Source of the DNA: Alviniconcha marisindica
Taxonomy: Eukaryota > Mollusca > Gastropoda > Provannidae
DNA length: 64,000 nucleotides
Direction of reading: 5' to 3'
Assembly: GCA_018857735.1 (NCBI GenBank)
Contig: JABMCL010003715.1
Span: 1,013,501-1,077,500, forward strand
The stretch's first letter is position 1, and the number at the start of each line of letters is the position of its first letter. Positions 46,896 through 56,695 of the stretch are shown one piece after another. Made by a program: the position numbers and the translations under genes. Below the pieces are notes generated by a model. The model was given only the letters and a program-made list of their open reading frames with translations. It did not search any database and was not told the DNA's origin.

Positions 46896-47501
46896 ACCCG
46901 TGCGTGCCTGCGTGCGTGCATGCGCGCATTTCTTCCAAAAAGTAGCAGTGTACTTTAAGCACTTTAATATTAATATGTTTCACAGTGACAGGCAGTCAGC
47001 TTAACGATTTTGTTGAATGCTTTAAAAAAAATTTTTTTAATAATGTATGCGTGCCCTCACATTCATGTCATTCTTACCGCTGAGTTACTGACAGCATTCT
47101 CCATGGAGATACAGTCGGGGCAGTGACGCATCTATAGCTTGGCCTCTAATGTCCATATTTTAGCGGGGGGGTGGGGGTGCAGGGGTGGAGGTGGGGGTGC
47201 ATGGGCTTTAATATAATTATAATGACCTGAAAGCGTTCCAACGCCCGAGGCAAAGAAAGCTGACACCTTGGATCCCTGAATACCCAGCACTTTGCGAACC
47301 AGAGTGACAGCACGCAAGTTTTGAAAACCAACACTTTAAACAGCATGCAGCTTTACTATTTTAAGGCCCTGCTGGGGAAGTAACGTACAACAAGGTCTGT
47401 CGCCTTGTGCGGCAAAATACCCTCCTGTTGAATGCCTAGATACCGCGTACCGTAAGTCACTGTTATTGTCACAACACCATGTCCCATATTTTTTCTTTCC
47501 G

Positions 47502-47551
<50 letters not shown>

Positions 47552-47552
47552 T

Positions 47553-47626
<74 letters not shown>

Positions 47627-48109
47627 ATCGGGTCTAGTTACAGGTAATAGAACATCCACACACCTAGTTTGGATGCCGGAAGATGTCAGTGGTACTATAC
47701 AAGCCCCAAATATCGCTACAATGGACTCACCCGTTTATAGGGACTGCCGTAGCACACGTCCTTGTAGCGTTTCTGCTGAATAATGTCCAAGGCAGCAGTC
47801 GCTGAGCCTCCAGCACCGGGAACAGCAATCCCAACGCCGCCGCCACCACCACCACCACCACCACCATCGTCCAGACTGCTGATGGAGGGCGTGCGGGAGA
47901 TGTTGCTGCTGCTGCTGCACGAGGAGTAGCGCTGACGCTCTGCGCTGCTCGCCCTGCTGCCGCGTGACCGCTGGATCGTGAAGACCTTGTGCAGGTCATC
48001 GAAGCCGCGGGCCATGACCCCGGTGGCGGTGTGGGCCAGGTCGAACGTGTGGCCCAGCTCGTGCAGCGAGGCGCCCAGGCCTGTCACGTAGTTGGCCCAG
48101 TAGTACTCC
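37396..48109 (-). CDS. HExxH metallopeptidase, YIL108W type (partial, five 3' exons, frameshifted last exon)
   Basis: Exons 48109-47731, 41999-41756, 40655-40469, 38870-38817 and 37628-37396 join in phase with GT-AG introns. The first carries [11 protein letters not shown] (HExxHxxxxxH: catalytic Glu, three zinc-ligand His) and, nine residues on, GVMARGFDD with a Met-turn-like Met. This looks like the putative peptidase family typified by yeast YIL108W (Pfam Metallopep, PF12044, named from memory). The physiological substrate is unknown. The Gly usually found between the second and third His of metzincins is Asp here. Downstream come a Ser-rich linker with a poly-Gly run, a beta-rich part and the conserved blocks [17 protein letters not shown] and VFHHWEF. 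The N-terminal exons are not found, and the last exon needs a frame change (see findings). Confidence 0.8.
37745..38590 (+). repeat. About 40-bp minisatellite in the last metallopeptidase intron
   Basis: About 21 units of GCATGCAATGTGAGGTGTAG plus ATTTTTATGGACATGTGT. Not related to the nearby exon edges. Confidence 0.9.
38817..38870 (-). CDS. Metallopeptidase exon D
   Basis: Acceptor CTGTTTCCCAG, donor GTGAGT, 54 nt, phase 2 on both sides. Encodes [19 protein letters not shown] very small exon, but it joins C and E exactly in phase. Confidence 0.83.
39480..40468 (-). repeat. 65-bp array seeded by the exon C donor
   Basis: On the - strand, about 14 units hold CACAGGTAGGCGCAGCTGTC, then a GAAATGA, then CTCACTGGTCACA and CTGTCAGCC. 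The unit next to the exon still encodes [10 protein letters not shown] before its own donor copy. Units get less like the exon, and more like each other, with distance. Confidence 0.93.
40469..40655 (-). CDS. Metallopeptidase exon C
   Basis: Acceptor CACTTTGCTCAG, donor GTAGGT, 187 nt, leaves in phase 2. Encodes a Ser/Thr/Pro-rich linker ([20 protein letters not shown]), then [20 protein letters not shown] and LLRFHR, a conserved block that continues into exon D. Its last 45 nt and the donor are the seed of the array at 39.5-40.47 kb. Confidence 0.85.
41205..41650 (+). mobile_element. SINE body copies
   Basis: TGTGGACACTGTCTTGTGAC and CATCTTAATGCAGGAATCAT match the SINE at 30.6 kb; GCCTTATG plus TTTCTGTGGACGTTAAGCAC recurs up to 41.65 kb. 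No tRNA-like head is seen. Confidence 0.7.
41756..41999 (-). CDS. Metallopeptidase exon B
   Basis: Acceptor CTTGTGTTCAG, donor GTAAGT, 244 nt, enters in phase 0 and leaves in phase 1. Encodes [40 protein letters not shown] and [20 protein letters not shown], a beta-strand-rich accessory part. The domain itself is not recognised. Confidence 0.82.
42496..44050 (-). mobile_element. Twin-primed (5'-inverted) LINE copy, dead
   Basis: 42496 to about 42896 on the - strand encodes a LINE C-terminus with [20 protein letters not shown] and [10 protein letters not shown], a zinc-knuckle-like end. About 42897-44050 on the + strand encodes reverse transcriptase motifs ([50 protein letters not shown]), then [10 protein letters not shown] and up to ILKERHV. 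The two pieces are adjacent parts of one element in opposite orientation, as twin priming leaves. It has frameshifts near 43050 and 42815 and a poly-G tract at 43418 and is not functional. It sits in the intron between metallopeptidase exons A and B. Confidence 0.85.
43418..43438 (+). repeat. Poly-G tract inside the LINE
   Basis: About 21 G that break the reverse transcriptase frame; the flanks read FRK before and [14 protein letters not shown] after. Confidence 0.9.
44047..44102 (+). repeat. GA microsatellite at the LINE outer end
   Basis: About 27 GA units directly after the inverted LINE piece. Confidence 0.92.
44280..44365 (+). repeat. GT microsatellite
   Basis: About 40 GT units. Confidence 0.95.
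44510..44965 (+). repeat. Purine-only GA/GGGGAA array
   Basis: Units of GAGAGAGAAGGGGGAAAGAG over 450 bp with almost no pyrimidines on the + strand. Confidence 0.92.
45229..45306 (+). repeat. GA microsatellite
   Basis: About 37 GA units. Confidence 0.94.
45428..45765 (+). repeat. Two tandem units of about 170 bp
   Basis: CGCTGAATTTATATA, TGATGGTACACAGTCTT, TTTATTGCAGAATCATTCTG and GACTAAGACACA occur twice in order. GAATCATTCTGGTGG is shared with the SINE body at 41.3 kb. Confidence 0.85.
46650..46925 (+). repeat. GT/GC-rich microsatellites
   Basis: GT tracts at 46744-46798 and 46840-46895 with GTGC-rich flanks. All open frames here are artefacts. Confidence 0.94.
47505..47627 (+). repeat. 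CT then GT microsatellites
   Basis: CT tract at 47506-47548 and GT tract at 47556-47625. Confidence 0.95.
47731..48109 (-). CDS. Metallopeptidase exon A: catalytic motif
   Basis: Acceptor TCTCTCTGCAG at the 48110 side, donor GTGAGT below 47731; enters in phase 2 and leaves in phase 0. Encodes [40 protein letters not shown], then a Ser/Arg-rich stretch and a run of ten Gly from a GGT/GGC tract, followed by [13 protein letters not shown]. The Gly run is microsatellite-like and probably variable in length. Confidence 0.88.
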
Positions 48110-48265
48110 CTGCAGAGAGAGAGAGAGGGCAGTCGGCCAGTCGTGAGAAAAGTATGTACAGCACAGCAGAGAGAGGACAGTCTGCCAGTCGTGACAAAAG
48201 TATGTATAGCCTCTGTTAGTCGTGACAAAAGTATGTATAGTCTCTGTCATTCGTGAAAAAAGTAT
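48110..48265 (-). repeat. Array of exon A acceptor copies
   Basis: On the - strand, units of about 40-75 bp hold ACATACTTTTGTCACGACTG followed by a CTCTCTCTGC tract. The last unit ends in the real acceptor CTCTCTGCAG. Confidence 0.8.
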
Positions 48266-48394
48266 GTATTATATGCTATTTATCATGACATAAATATATA
48301 TATATATATATCGCCAGTATACCAGTCAACAGTGTCGCTCAATACTACAGTAGTAACTAAAGTAGCCAAGGAGTGCTCCTATTTTGCTGGGTAA

Positions 48395-48397
48395 ACA

Positions 48398-48455
<58 letters not shown>
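48395..48455 (+). repeat. CA microsatellite
   Basis: About 28 CA units. Confidence 0.95.
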
Positions 48456-48456
<1 letters not shown>

Positions 48457-49310
48457 ATTCTCAGTGGTCCACTGTCTCTGACGTTAGGGATACAGGTCGA
48501 GGCACCTTGAGTTTCACCCTACTTCCTGGACTTTGGGCCGTATCTCCACGAAATGATAAAAAGGCGCAAAACTAATTTTATTCCCTACCCCCGGGAAACA
48601 TGAACAACCCCTGGGAGGTCGTGACCGATAAGACCAAGTACAGTAGAAGTAACCCTGCTGGAAAACACATCAACGAAGACTGCGTACAGAGACCACCGAC
48701 GTGAAAGACTTGCTAAAGTTTACGTATCCGCCACGAAAGTACTTCGCAACTACAACACAGACAAGACGAAATAGCTCGTGAAATACTTTCATTCCCATAG
48801 TAAGTAGTTCAATGCAATGTCGGAAAACGGGTCAAGCAACACTGATCAGTTTTGGACGATCCCTGATTTGGTTGGTTACCTTTGGGGTGTTTTACGACAC
48901 GTGGGGTGTTAATAGCCTCCGGTCAGTTTCAATTTCACTTTTGCTAGACACGCAGCCCGAGTAAGTCACGTGCAGGTCAGTTTACTGGGGTGACAGGGGC
49001 CTGATCCCACGCCAGTGCAACCTGGAAAATTTTCTCTGAATATCTTCAGGCGAACGTCTTCCACTACAATACATTCGCTCATTCATAGCTCTTTGCATAG
49101 TGATACTCCTGCTACGTTAAACAGAATACTAACGTTTATATATGTATACCAAACATAAGACTGAGAGGGGGGGTAGGGGGTGGAGGGGGCAGTCAGACAG
49201 ACAGACAGAGAGAACATCAAAGACAAAACGTCAGACACACAGAACACAATAAAGGGGCTGAATTAAACAAAACTCTTCATACACTGAGGCATCCGCATGT
49301 TCGCCGGCCG
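48456..49310. other. Unique sequence, no exon recognised
   Basis: Largely repeat-free, the best place for a missed upstream exon of the metallopeptidase, but no frame with a recognisable motif is seen. Confidence 0.4.
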
Positions 49311-49316
49311 TTCACT

Positions 49317-49322
49317 CACACA

Positions 49323-49399
<77 letters not shown>

Positions 49400-49410
49400 C
49401 ACACACACAC
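49317..49410 (+). repeat. CA microsatellite
   Basis: About 40 CA units with one ACGAC break. Confidence 0.95.
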
Positions 49411-49744
49411 AAGAAGAAGAGAAAAATGGCAGGGTTTAGACACTGACGCTTGCAATCAATGAGCATTGTGTTACCCGATCCTCTGTTTCCGCTAGGGCTT
49501 GTCCCAAAACCCATTTGCAAATACCCAACACAATTGTTTTAAACACTCGGCAAGATACATGGATCATTGTATTACCCGATCTCGTACTCTGCTAAACGCA
49601 TGGATCACTGTATTACGCGATCTCGTAGACATTTTCTTTTTCGAGTAGGGAAAGCCATTTGTATATATTACCAGTGATTTTTTCTCTCTCAAATACTCAG
49701 CTTACTACATACATTCCGAGCACTGTCACAGCGGAAGAGAACTG

Positions 49745-49911
49745 GTGTAGCCAGTTGGTTAGACAGTTTGCGCTGACCTTAATACTCGTTATATATCAAG
49801 GACTGCTCAAACGACGACATAACGACGTGTAATAAGTTAAGAAAGTGCGTGCGTGCGTGCGTGCGTGCGTGCGCGCGCGCGCACACGCGCGTGCACGAGT
49901 GTGACCAGTGT

Positions 49912-49943
<32 letters not shown>

Positions 49944-50072
49944 AAGCGTCATACGCTGCACGATTCACGGCCAGTTGGTTAGTTTTTGCAATGTCTGCTT
50001 CTTCATCTTGTTTAAAAAACTATCCAAGTGATGACATAATGCCGTGAAACGAGTTAACAATAACAAGTGTGT

Positions 50073-50140
<68 letters not shown>

Positions 50141-50142
50141 TG

Positions 50143-50173
<31 letters not shown>

Positions 50174-50315
50174 ACGTACGCACGCGCGCGTAGGGCGTGC
50201 AGATGCTTCATACATTGCATGATTCGCGGACAAGAACTACTACTCAAATGACGACATAACAACGTGTAATGAGTTAACAAAGCCTGTGCACGCGCGCGCG
50301 CGCACGTACGCACGT

Positions 50316-50377
<62 letters not shown>

Positions 50378-50400
50378 TCCAAGTTTCATACATCGTACGA
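49745..50400 (+). repeat. Three units of a short element alternating with microsatellites
   Basis: AACGACGACATAACGACGTG with TAATAAGTTAA, and GCACGATTCACGG, recur near 49810/49960, 50030/50215 and 50250/50395. Between the units lie GT, TCTG and CA tracts. Confidence 0.8.
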
Positions 50401-50644
50401 TTCATGGACGAATGGCCAAGAAAGAGACAGAGCCGATTCTACACATCGGAGCAATCGGCACGTGACACACGTGAAGAATGGAAGGGCCGGGTGGCAAGTG
50501 GTGGGGTCGAAAAGACGAGAAGTTACATCATTGTTCGCTACAGACACTGCACTTTTTCTTCTCCTTTTTTATAATGAAAAGAAAAGAAAAGCCCAGCTCT
50601 GTTTGTCCCGCTGGAAGAGGTTCAACCGGTGAACCACGTGCGTT

Positions 50645-50790
50645 TGAACATCCCCTACAGAGACAAAACACCCCCTACATCCCCTACAGAGACAAAACAC
50701 CCCCTACATCCCCTACAGAGCATTCCCTACAGAGAACATCCCCTACAGAGACAAAACACTGTAGACCCCTACAGAGAAAAAACACAGTGT
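50645..50790 (+). repeat. CCCCTACAGAGACAAAACAC minisatellite
   Basis: About seven short units of 12-29 bp. Confidence 0.88.
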
Positions 50791-50924
50791 GCACCCAGTA
50801 ATCCGTGTTCACACAGCGGGTGCGTTTCTGCTTAAGTCGTTAACCCAATGTTAAAATATGCAGTGGCTCTCTCTCTCTCTCTCTCTCTCTCCCCCCTCCC
50901 ACCCACCACGCGTGCGTCTGTGTG

Positions 50925-50990
50925 TGTTGCTTTTCTGTTGGTTGGTCTATGTAAATGCATGTTCATTTTCAGGTAATACCGAGTAGAAAT
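50925..50990 (+). repeat. Dispersed repeat, partner at 53.1 kb
   Basis: TTTCTGTTGGTTGGTCTATG and ATGTTCATTTTCAGGT match 53119-53185; a weaker copy lies near 51085-51130. Confidence 0.7.
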
Positions 50991-51529
50991 GGGGGTGTGC
51001 GCGCGTCTGTGTGAAGTGTATGTGTCATGCGTATACATGTATGTGTGCGCGTGCGTGTTTGTCTGTGTAACTCTGTGACACTTCTGATGTGTTGTTCTAT
51101 GTGAAATACCTATTCCTTGTCAGGCAGTACATAATATAGCGGTACTTCAACAACAAAACCATCTAAAATGAGAAACACAAATTAATGGACACTAATCGCA
51201 CTGCTACAACCTATAAAACAGTGTGAGAGGAAAGGAAAGAGACACACTAACAAGCAGATAGACACACCAGCTAACAACCATAAACCCTAACTGAACGCTT
51301 GGTCCTTGATAAAGTGATACCAACACCACGGCAGCTTACTGTTTTCTGTACAAAGAAAATCAATGGCGCTTCCTAGCATCCAGTGACCTTATACACAGCT
51401 TACTGAACAGAACCTATCGGTCTAAACTGCGTTGGCCATTTCGCATTCGCCGTGAGCTTGAATACTGGGAGTATCCAGTGTACATCAGCACGTGGGGTAT
51501 TAGAAACTGTGGTATTAAACAGTGTTAAA

Positions 51530-51535
51530 ATCTCT

Positions 51536-51589
<54 letters not shown>

Positions 51590-51645
51590 CTCTCCTCTGG
51601 TCTCTCTCCTCCCCGCCCTCTCCCCTCTCAATCTCTCCTCTTTGT

Positions 51646-51744
<99 letters not shown>

Positions 51745-51880
51745 CGTGCGTGCTCTCGAGCGAGTGTGGTGTGTGTTTGTGTGTATGCCCTCGCGTGCGT
51801 GCGTGCGTGCGTGCGTGTGTGTGCGTGCGTGTGTGTGCGTGCGCGCGTGCGTGCGTGCGTGCGTGTGCGTGTGTGTGCCT
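51530..51880 (+). repeat. CT, GT and GTGC microsatellites
   Basis: CT tracts at 51531-51600, GT at 51650-51735, then GTGC-rich sequence to 51880. Confidence 0.94.
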
Positions 51881-51884
51881 GTCA

Positions 51885-52420
51885 GTGTGTTCCGCGCGGC
51901 ACCCCCGCACAAGCGCTTGCGTGCGTGTGTTCTTCAAGCCGCCATTCAACCCAAACCTTTGACTTTTCAATGCCTACCATTTCACCGGCGACTGCATTCA
52001 TTACACTAAACCTGACCAAAGCCGCCTAACTTGGCTTCAGCGCATGCAAACCTTTTAGTCCGCTGACTCCACTCCACAGACAGACAATTATAGGTCCACT
52101 GTGCTCCGCTGACTCCCTCCCTGTAGGAAGTGCTGGCTTCACGTGACGCGCTGAACGTGCATTGGCAAACCGACGTCGTGGAGCACTGTGGGAAGTAAAC
52201 TCGATCGTCATCAGGCGTAATTAAGACCCCATCGTCCAGCGATGGTGACTGGATCAACCGCGAAAGGAATGAATACCCTCAGCAGGCAGTCAGTCTGTCT
52301 ATTTATCTACAACCAGATCTGAAGAAGGTCCATCGCACTGGTCTCCACTGAGGTGTTCGGCTCGACGAAGAAACAGAAATAGCGTGTTGTTTTAGTATCG
52401 TCACAATATGTCTGGTGCCT
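51885..52420. other. Unique sequence, nothing recognised
   Basis: An 83-residue open frame on the - strand (52006-52257) shows no known motif. Confidence 0.4.
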
Positions 52421-52427
52421 CTCCCTC

Positions 52428-52476
52428 TACCCCCCCCCCCCCCCCACGCGTGTGTGTGTGTGTGTGTGTGCGTGTG

Positions 52477-52515
<39 letters not shown>

Positions 52516-52600
52516 CGCGTGCGTGCGTGCGTGCGTGCCGCGTGCGTGCGTGCGTGTGCGTGCGTGCGTGCGTTGCGTTGTCGTTGTTGTCGTTGTTGAT
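52428..52600 (+). repeat. Poly-C then GTGC microsatellite
   Basis: About 15 C, then GT and GTGC units, then TTGTCG units. Confidence 0.92.
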
Positions 52601-52604
52601 CGCT

Positions 52605-53025
52605 TTTATATAGCCCTATTCTCCGCTCTCGAGCAGACTCACTGCACTCGCATGTGATTCTACATGAGTGACTAGCTTTTTATAGCGCTCTTTTTAAATA
52701 TCCACCGAAGTGGTGTACTTACACCGCTGGCATGGCTGGTGCCACATAAAACTGCTGCCATCTCGGCGCGTTCTGTGTACATCACACAACCATGCACCAT
52801 GTCACTTCATGCAAAGCCACATCATACGTAAGTTGAATGCGTATTTAGCTGTAACCTGCCACCTGCACTTTTGGTAAAACGGGGTGGAACGAATACTGAA
52901 ATAAGAGTCAGCACAGAAAGTTGACCATGGGAGAAGAAAATCCTCCCGCCGCTCCCTCAGGGATTCGAACCCGCGACCTCAGTTTCGATCATAAGTCCGG
53001 CGCTCTAACCACTGAGCTATCCCCG

Positions 53026-53030
<5 letters not shown>
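52605..53030 (-). mobile_element. tRNA-derived SINE
   Basis: On the - strand the head has an A box GGGGATAGCTCAGTGGTTAG and a B box GCGGGTTCGAATCCC. It ends in AGCGCTATAAAAAGC-like sequence near 52690 and 52615. Same family as 17.1-17.47 kb. The anticodon arm is not a clean tRNA arm, so it is not called as a tRNA gene. Confidence 0.82.
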
Positions 53031-53092
<62 letters not shown>

Positions 53093-53114
53093 GGGGGGGG
53101 GGGGGGGGGGGGGT
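53027..53114 (+). repeat. GT microsatellite and poly-G
   Basis: About 32 GT units then about 22 G, at the 5' end of the SINE. Confidence 0.94.
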
Positions 53115-53774
53115 TGTTCACGGTTTTTCTGTTGGTTTTTCTATGTAAATGCCTGTTCATTTTCAGGTGGTACAGAATAGAAATGTGTGTGTGTGTGTGG
53201 CACTGAAGATGCAAAAAGGGCGGGGGGGGTGCGTGGAACCGCCAAACCAGTCCCCATAGTCGTAAATACGCACGTCTTTAGTCAAGTAAATCAGCGTGAC
53301 CGTGTCGGTGGCTTGGGACTTGCGCGCCTGGCACCAGGGCCAGAATGTTAAATTGACTCCGACAAAAATAGTCCTGTCGCAGTAATTGAAAAGGCGTCTA
53401 ACTGTCGACAAACGAGACGGATTTGGGATTTGGGCCATCCGGCAGCACCATGCGGCAAGGCGGGGTTGGGCGGGGAGAGGGAGAGGGAGGGGGAGAGGGA
53501 GGGGTTGGGGGGGGGGGGGATCTCAGACCTTAACTCCCTCGCTCCAACACCATCTGGCTTACAGGCCCACGCCCCCGACCGACCCTCTGCAGGGACATCC
53601 CCCGGAGCAACCGCTAATCGGAGGGGTTCGGGGGGTGGGGGGTTAGGAGGAGAGGAGTAGGAGTGGGGGTGGTGGAAGAGAAGAACTCCGGAAACGAATA
53701 CATTGATTTTTTTTCCTCTCCAGGCTGGGGGTGACTATATCCTCCGTGCTCGTAAGCTTCCTGGTGTCATCTTC

Positions 53775-54265
53775 TTGTCTGCCGCACAGTGCGTGCAGGG
53801 TTGCCACGATCAGGCTTCACAAGCTGCTTCACACCGCACGTGCAATCAACAACAACACCATCTCCACGGCCGCACAGTGCGTGCAGGGTTGCCACGATCT
53901 GGCTCTACAAACTGCTTCACACCGCACGTGCAATCAACAACAACACCATCTCCACGGCCGCACAGTGCGTGCAGGATTGCCACGATCAGGCTCCACAAGC
54001 TGCTTCACACCGCACGTGCAATCAACAACAACACAATCTCCACGGCCGCACAGTGCGTGTAGGGTTGCCACGATCAGGCTTCACACGCTTCTTCACACCG
54101 CACGTGCAACCCTGCACACACGGTGCGGCCGTGGAGATGGTGGTGTTGTTGGTTGCACGTGCGGTGTGAAGCAGCAGTGCGTGCAGAGCTGCCACGTTCA
54201 GGCTTCACAAACTGCTTCACACCGCACGTGCAACCACCAACAACACTATCTCCACGGCTGCACAA
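53775..54265 (+). repeat. 87-bp minisatellite with one inverted unit
   Basis: Units have TTCACACCGCACGTGCAATC, CACCATCTCCACGGCCGCAC and GTGCAGGGTTGCCACGATCA. One unit at about 54118-54172 is in reverse orientation. Confidence 0.9.
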
Positions 54266-54530
54266 GGCGGCAACTGTACGGCCCGACAGTTTGCCTCGCG
54301 CTAATTTACCGATCAAAGCGTCATAAGCTTTTGGTCGAAGGTGTGCACGTGTATAATAATCACGTTGTTAAGACGAACATAATCATAATACTATAAATGT
54401 ATTCTTGTGTGTGTGCTATTTCTCCAAATTGGAGCATTATTATAGCCCGTTACAGAGCAAAGACTGAACAAAGAATGAAAACATAGTCAAAACAAACTAA
54501 ACATTGTCCAAACAAACTAACTCGCGCGCA

Positions 54531-54641
<111 letters not shown>

Positions 54642-54984
54642 TCCGCAGGATAGCTTCAGTGAAGGGGTGAAAAACAAAGACAAGTTGCCGACAAGCTGCA
54701 GCTGCAACATTGCAGTTTACTTTCTCCAACAGGCTACACTGAGTAGATTTGCCCTTCGGTGAGAAAATAGACTCACCTATACGCCCAATGGGGCTGAAAA
54801 CAATCAGCCCAAGTCAAAATTAAATGTTCTCGCATCCCAACGCTATTGTCAAACGCAGACGGCATTTCCCGTTTCCCGATGAAATCTCGAAAAGGGCAAA
54901 ACGACGAAACAAAGACGGATGACTGACCCGAAGAGATGAACTAGGAGACTGGCGTTTCCAGTAAGATCGTGTGTCGAGGCAGGA

Positions 54985-55840
54985 GGACGATGACAGAGGA
55001 GGGGGGTGATAGTAGAGCAGGGGGCAATGACAGAGGAAGGGGACGATGACACAGCAAGAGGACGATGACAGAGGAGGGGGGTGATAGTAGAGCTGGGGGC
55101 AATAACAGAGGAAGGGGACGATGACAGAGGAGGGGGTGATAGTAGAGCAGGGGGCAATGACAGAGGAAGGGGACGATGACATAGCAAGAGGACGATGACA
55201 GTGGAGGGGGGTTATGACAGAGGAGGGGGACGATGCCAGAACGGGGGGGGGGGGGGGGTCGATGATACAGGATGGGGTGATGACAGTGCAGGGGGACGAT
55301 GACAGAACGGGTAGGGGGTCGATGATAGAGGATGGAGGTGATGACAGTGGAGGGGGACGATGACATGACAAAGCAGGGGGACAATGACAGACGAGGGGGG
55401 GGGGGGGGTTATGGCAGAACTGGAGGACGAATGACAGAGGAGGGTGTGACGACAGAGGAGGGGACGATGACAAAGAAGGAAGGCAATGACAGTGCAGGAG
55501 GACGATGACAGAGGCGGGGGCCGATGACAGAGGACGGGGTGACGACAGAGGAGGGAGGTGGACGATGACTGAGGAGGGGACGATGACACAACAGGACGAT
55601 GACTGAGGAGGGGACGATGACACAACAGGACGATGACAGAGGAAGGGGTGACGACAGAGGAGAGGGACGATGACAAAGCGAGGGGGTGATGACAAAAAAA
55701 AATGGACAAAGACAGTACAGGGGAGTGACGACGAAGCAGGGGACGATGACAAGATCAGGGGACGATGACAAGATCAGGGGAACGATGACAAGATCAGGGG
55801 AACGATGACAAGATCAGGGGAACGATGACAGGGCAGAGAG
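54985..55840 (+). repeat. Purine-rich GACGATGACAGAGGAGGGG array
   Basis: About 40 units of 18-25 bp. The very long antisense frames (Ser/Pro/His-rich) are artefacts of the repeat. Confidence 0.93.
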
Positions 55841-55849
55841 GCGACGACG

Positions 55850-56200
55850 ATGGCAGCGAGGCAGAAAGCTGAATGGGGCAGGGTTTGGAAACGGAATTCT
55901 GCGAGTCTTTCAACTCGGACTGTCGTGTTATCATGCACTACGCGTACTGGGATAAGAGATGAAACACTATTTCTTGCCCGTCTATCTCAGCTAGTTTATC
56001 TCACTGCCGATACCGAGGAGACTAAAAATGTCGCATGGCCTTCATTTTGCCCCGCCAGTACTAGTGACTCAGTATACATCAGCAACACGGCCCCAAGTAA
56101 CAACTGGCCTACTCTCCGTTCGTGAATTTGGACAAGTCGCTGCGTGCAGCGTCTGAAGAGTCCGCACGGCTGAAGATGGGACAGACGGAGGGCGTCTTTA
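55850..56200. other. Unique sequence, nothing recognised
   Basis: A 91-residue frame on the + strand has no recognisable motif. Confidence 0.4.
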
Positions 56201-56204
56201 AGTG

Positions 56205-56370
56205 ATCCATTCATCACTGATTGTTTGCAAAGCTGGACAGGAGAGGGGCCTGAAGCACTCAATTGGGAGGGAGAGGATCTTTAAGATGAAAGAGCAGGAG
56301 GACTGTGTGATTGTTTGCAAAGCTGGGAGGATGGTCTTAAGTCTCTGTCTCCCTCGCTCGCTCCCTGTCC

Positions 56371-56404
<34 letters not shown>

Positions 56405-56490
56405 TGCAAAGCTGGGAGAAAGAGGGTCTTTAGGTACTCAGTTTGTTATTGTTTGTAAAGCTGGAAGTTCGAGGATCTTTAAGCATTCAA
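56205..56490 (+). repeat. Degenerate repeats with TTTGCAAAGCTGG
   Basis: About four units of GATTGTTTGCAAAGCTGG followed by a GAGGATCTTTAAG block, interrupted by a CT tract. Confidence 0.75.
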
Positions 56491-56602
56491 TATGTCATTT
56501 GTTTCGTACAATGATTCATTTATGCTTTTATTTATTGGCTCGCTCATTTTTTAAATACTTATTCACTTTTAATTACATATTAAATTGTTTCCACTTGATA
56601 GT

Positions 56603-56604
<2 letters not shown>

Positions 56605-56692
<88 letters not shown>
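56605..56692 (+). repeat. GT microsatellite
   Basis: About 43 GT units. Confidence 0.95.

Positions 56693-56695
<3 letters not shown>

Noticed and set aside
46406..46983. Cys/Val-rich and His/Thr-rich open frames
   Set aside because: Translations of GT and CA microsatellites; the same in many places in 46-59 kb.
52950..53030. tRNA gene on the - strand
   Set aside because: A and B boxes are good, but the acceptor and anticodon stems do not pair and the sequence continues into a SINE body.
54820..55752. 310-residue Ser/Pro-rich antisense open frame
   Set aside because: Translation of the GACGATGACAGAGG array; all frames are similarly open.
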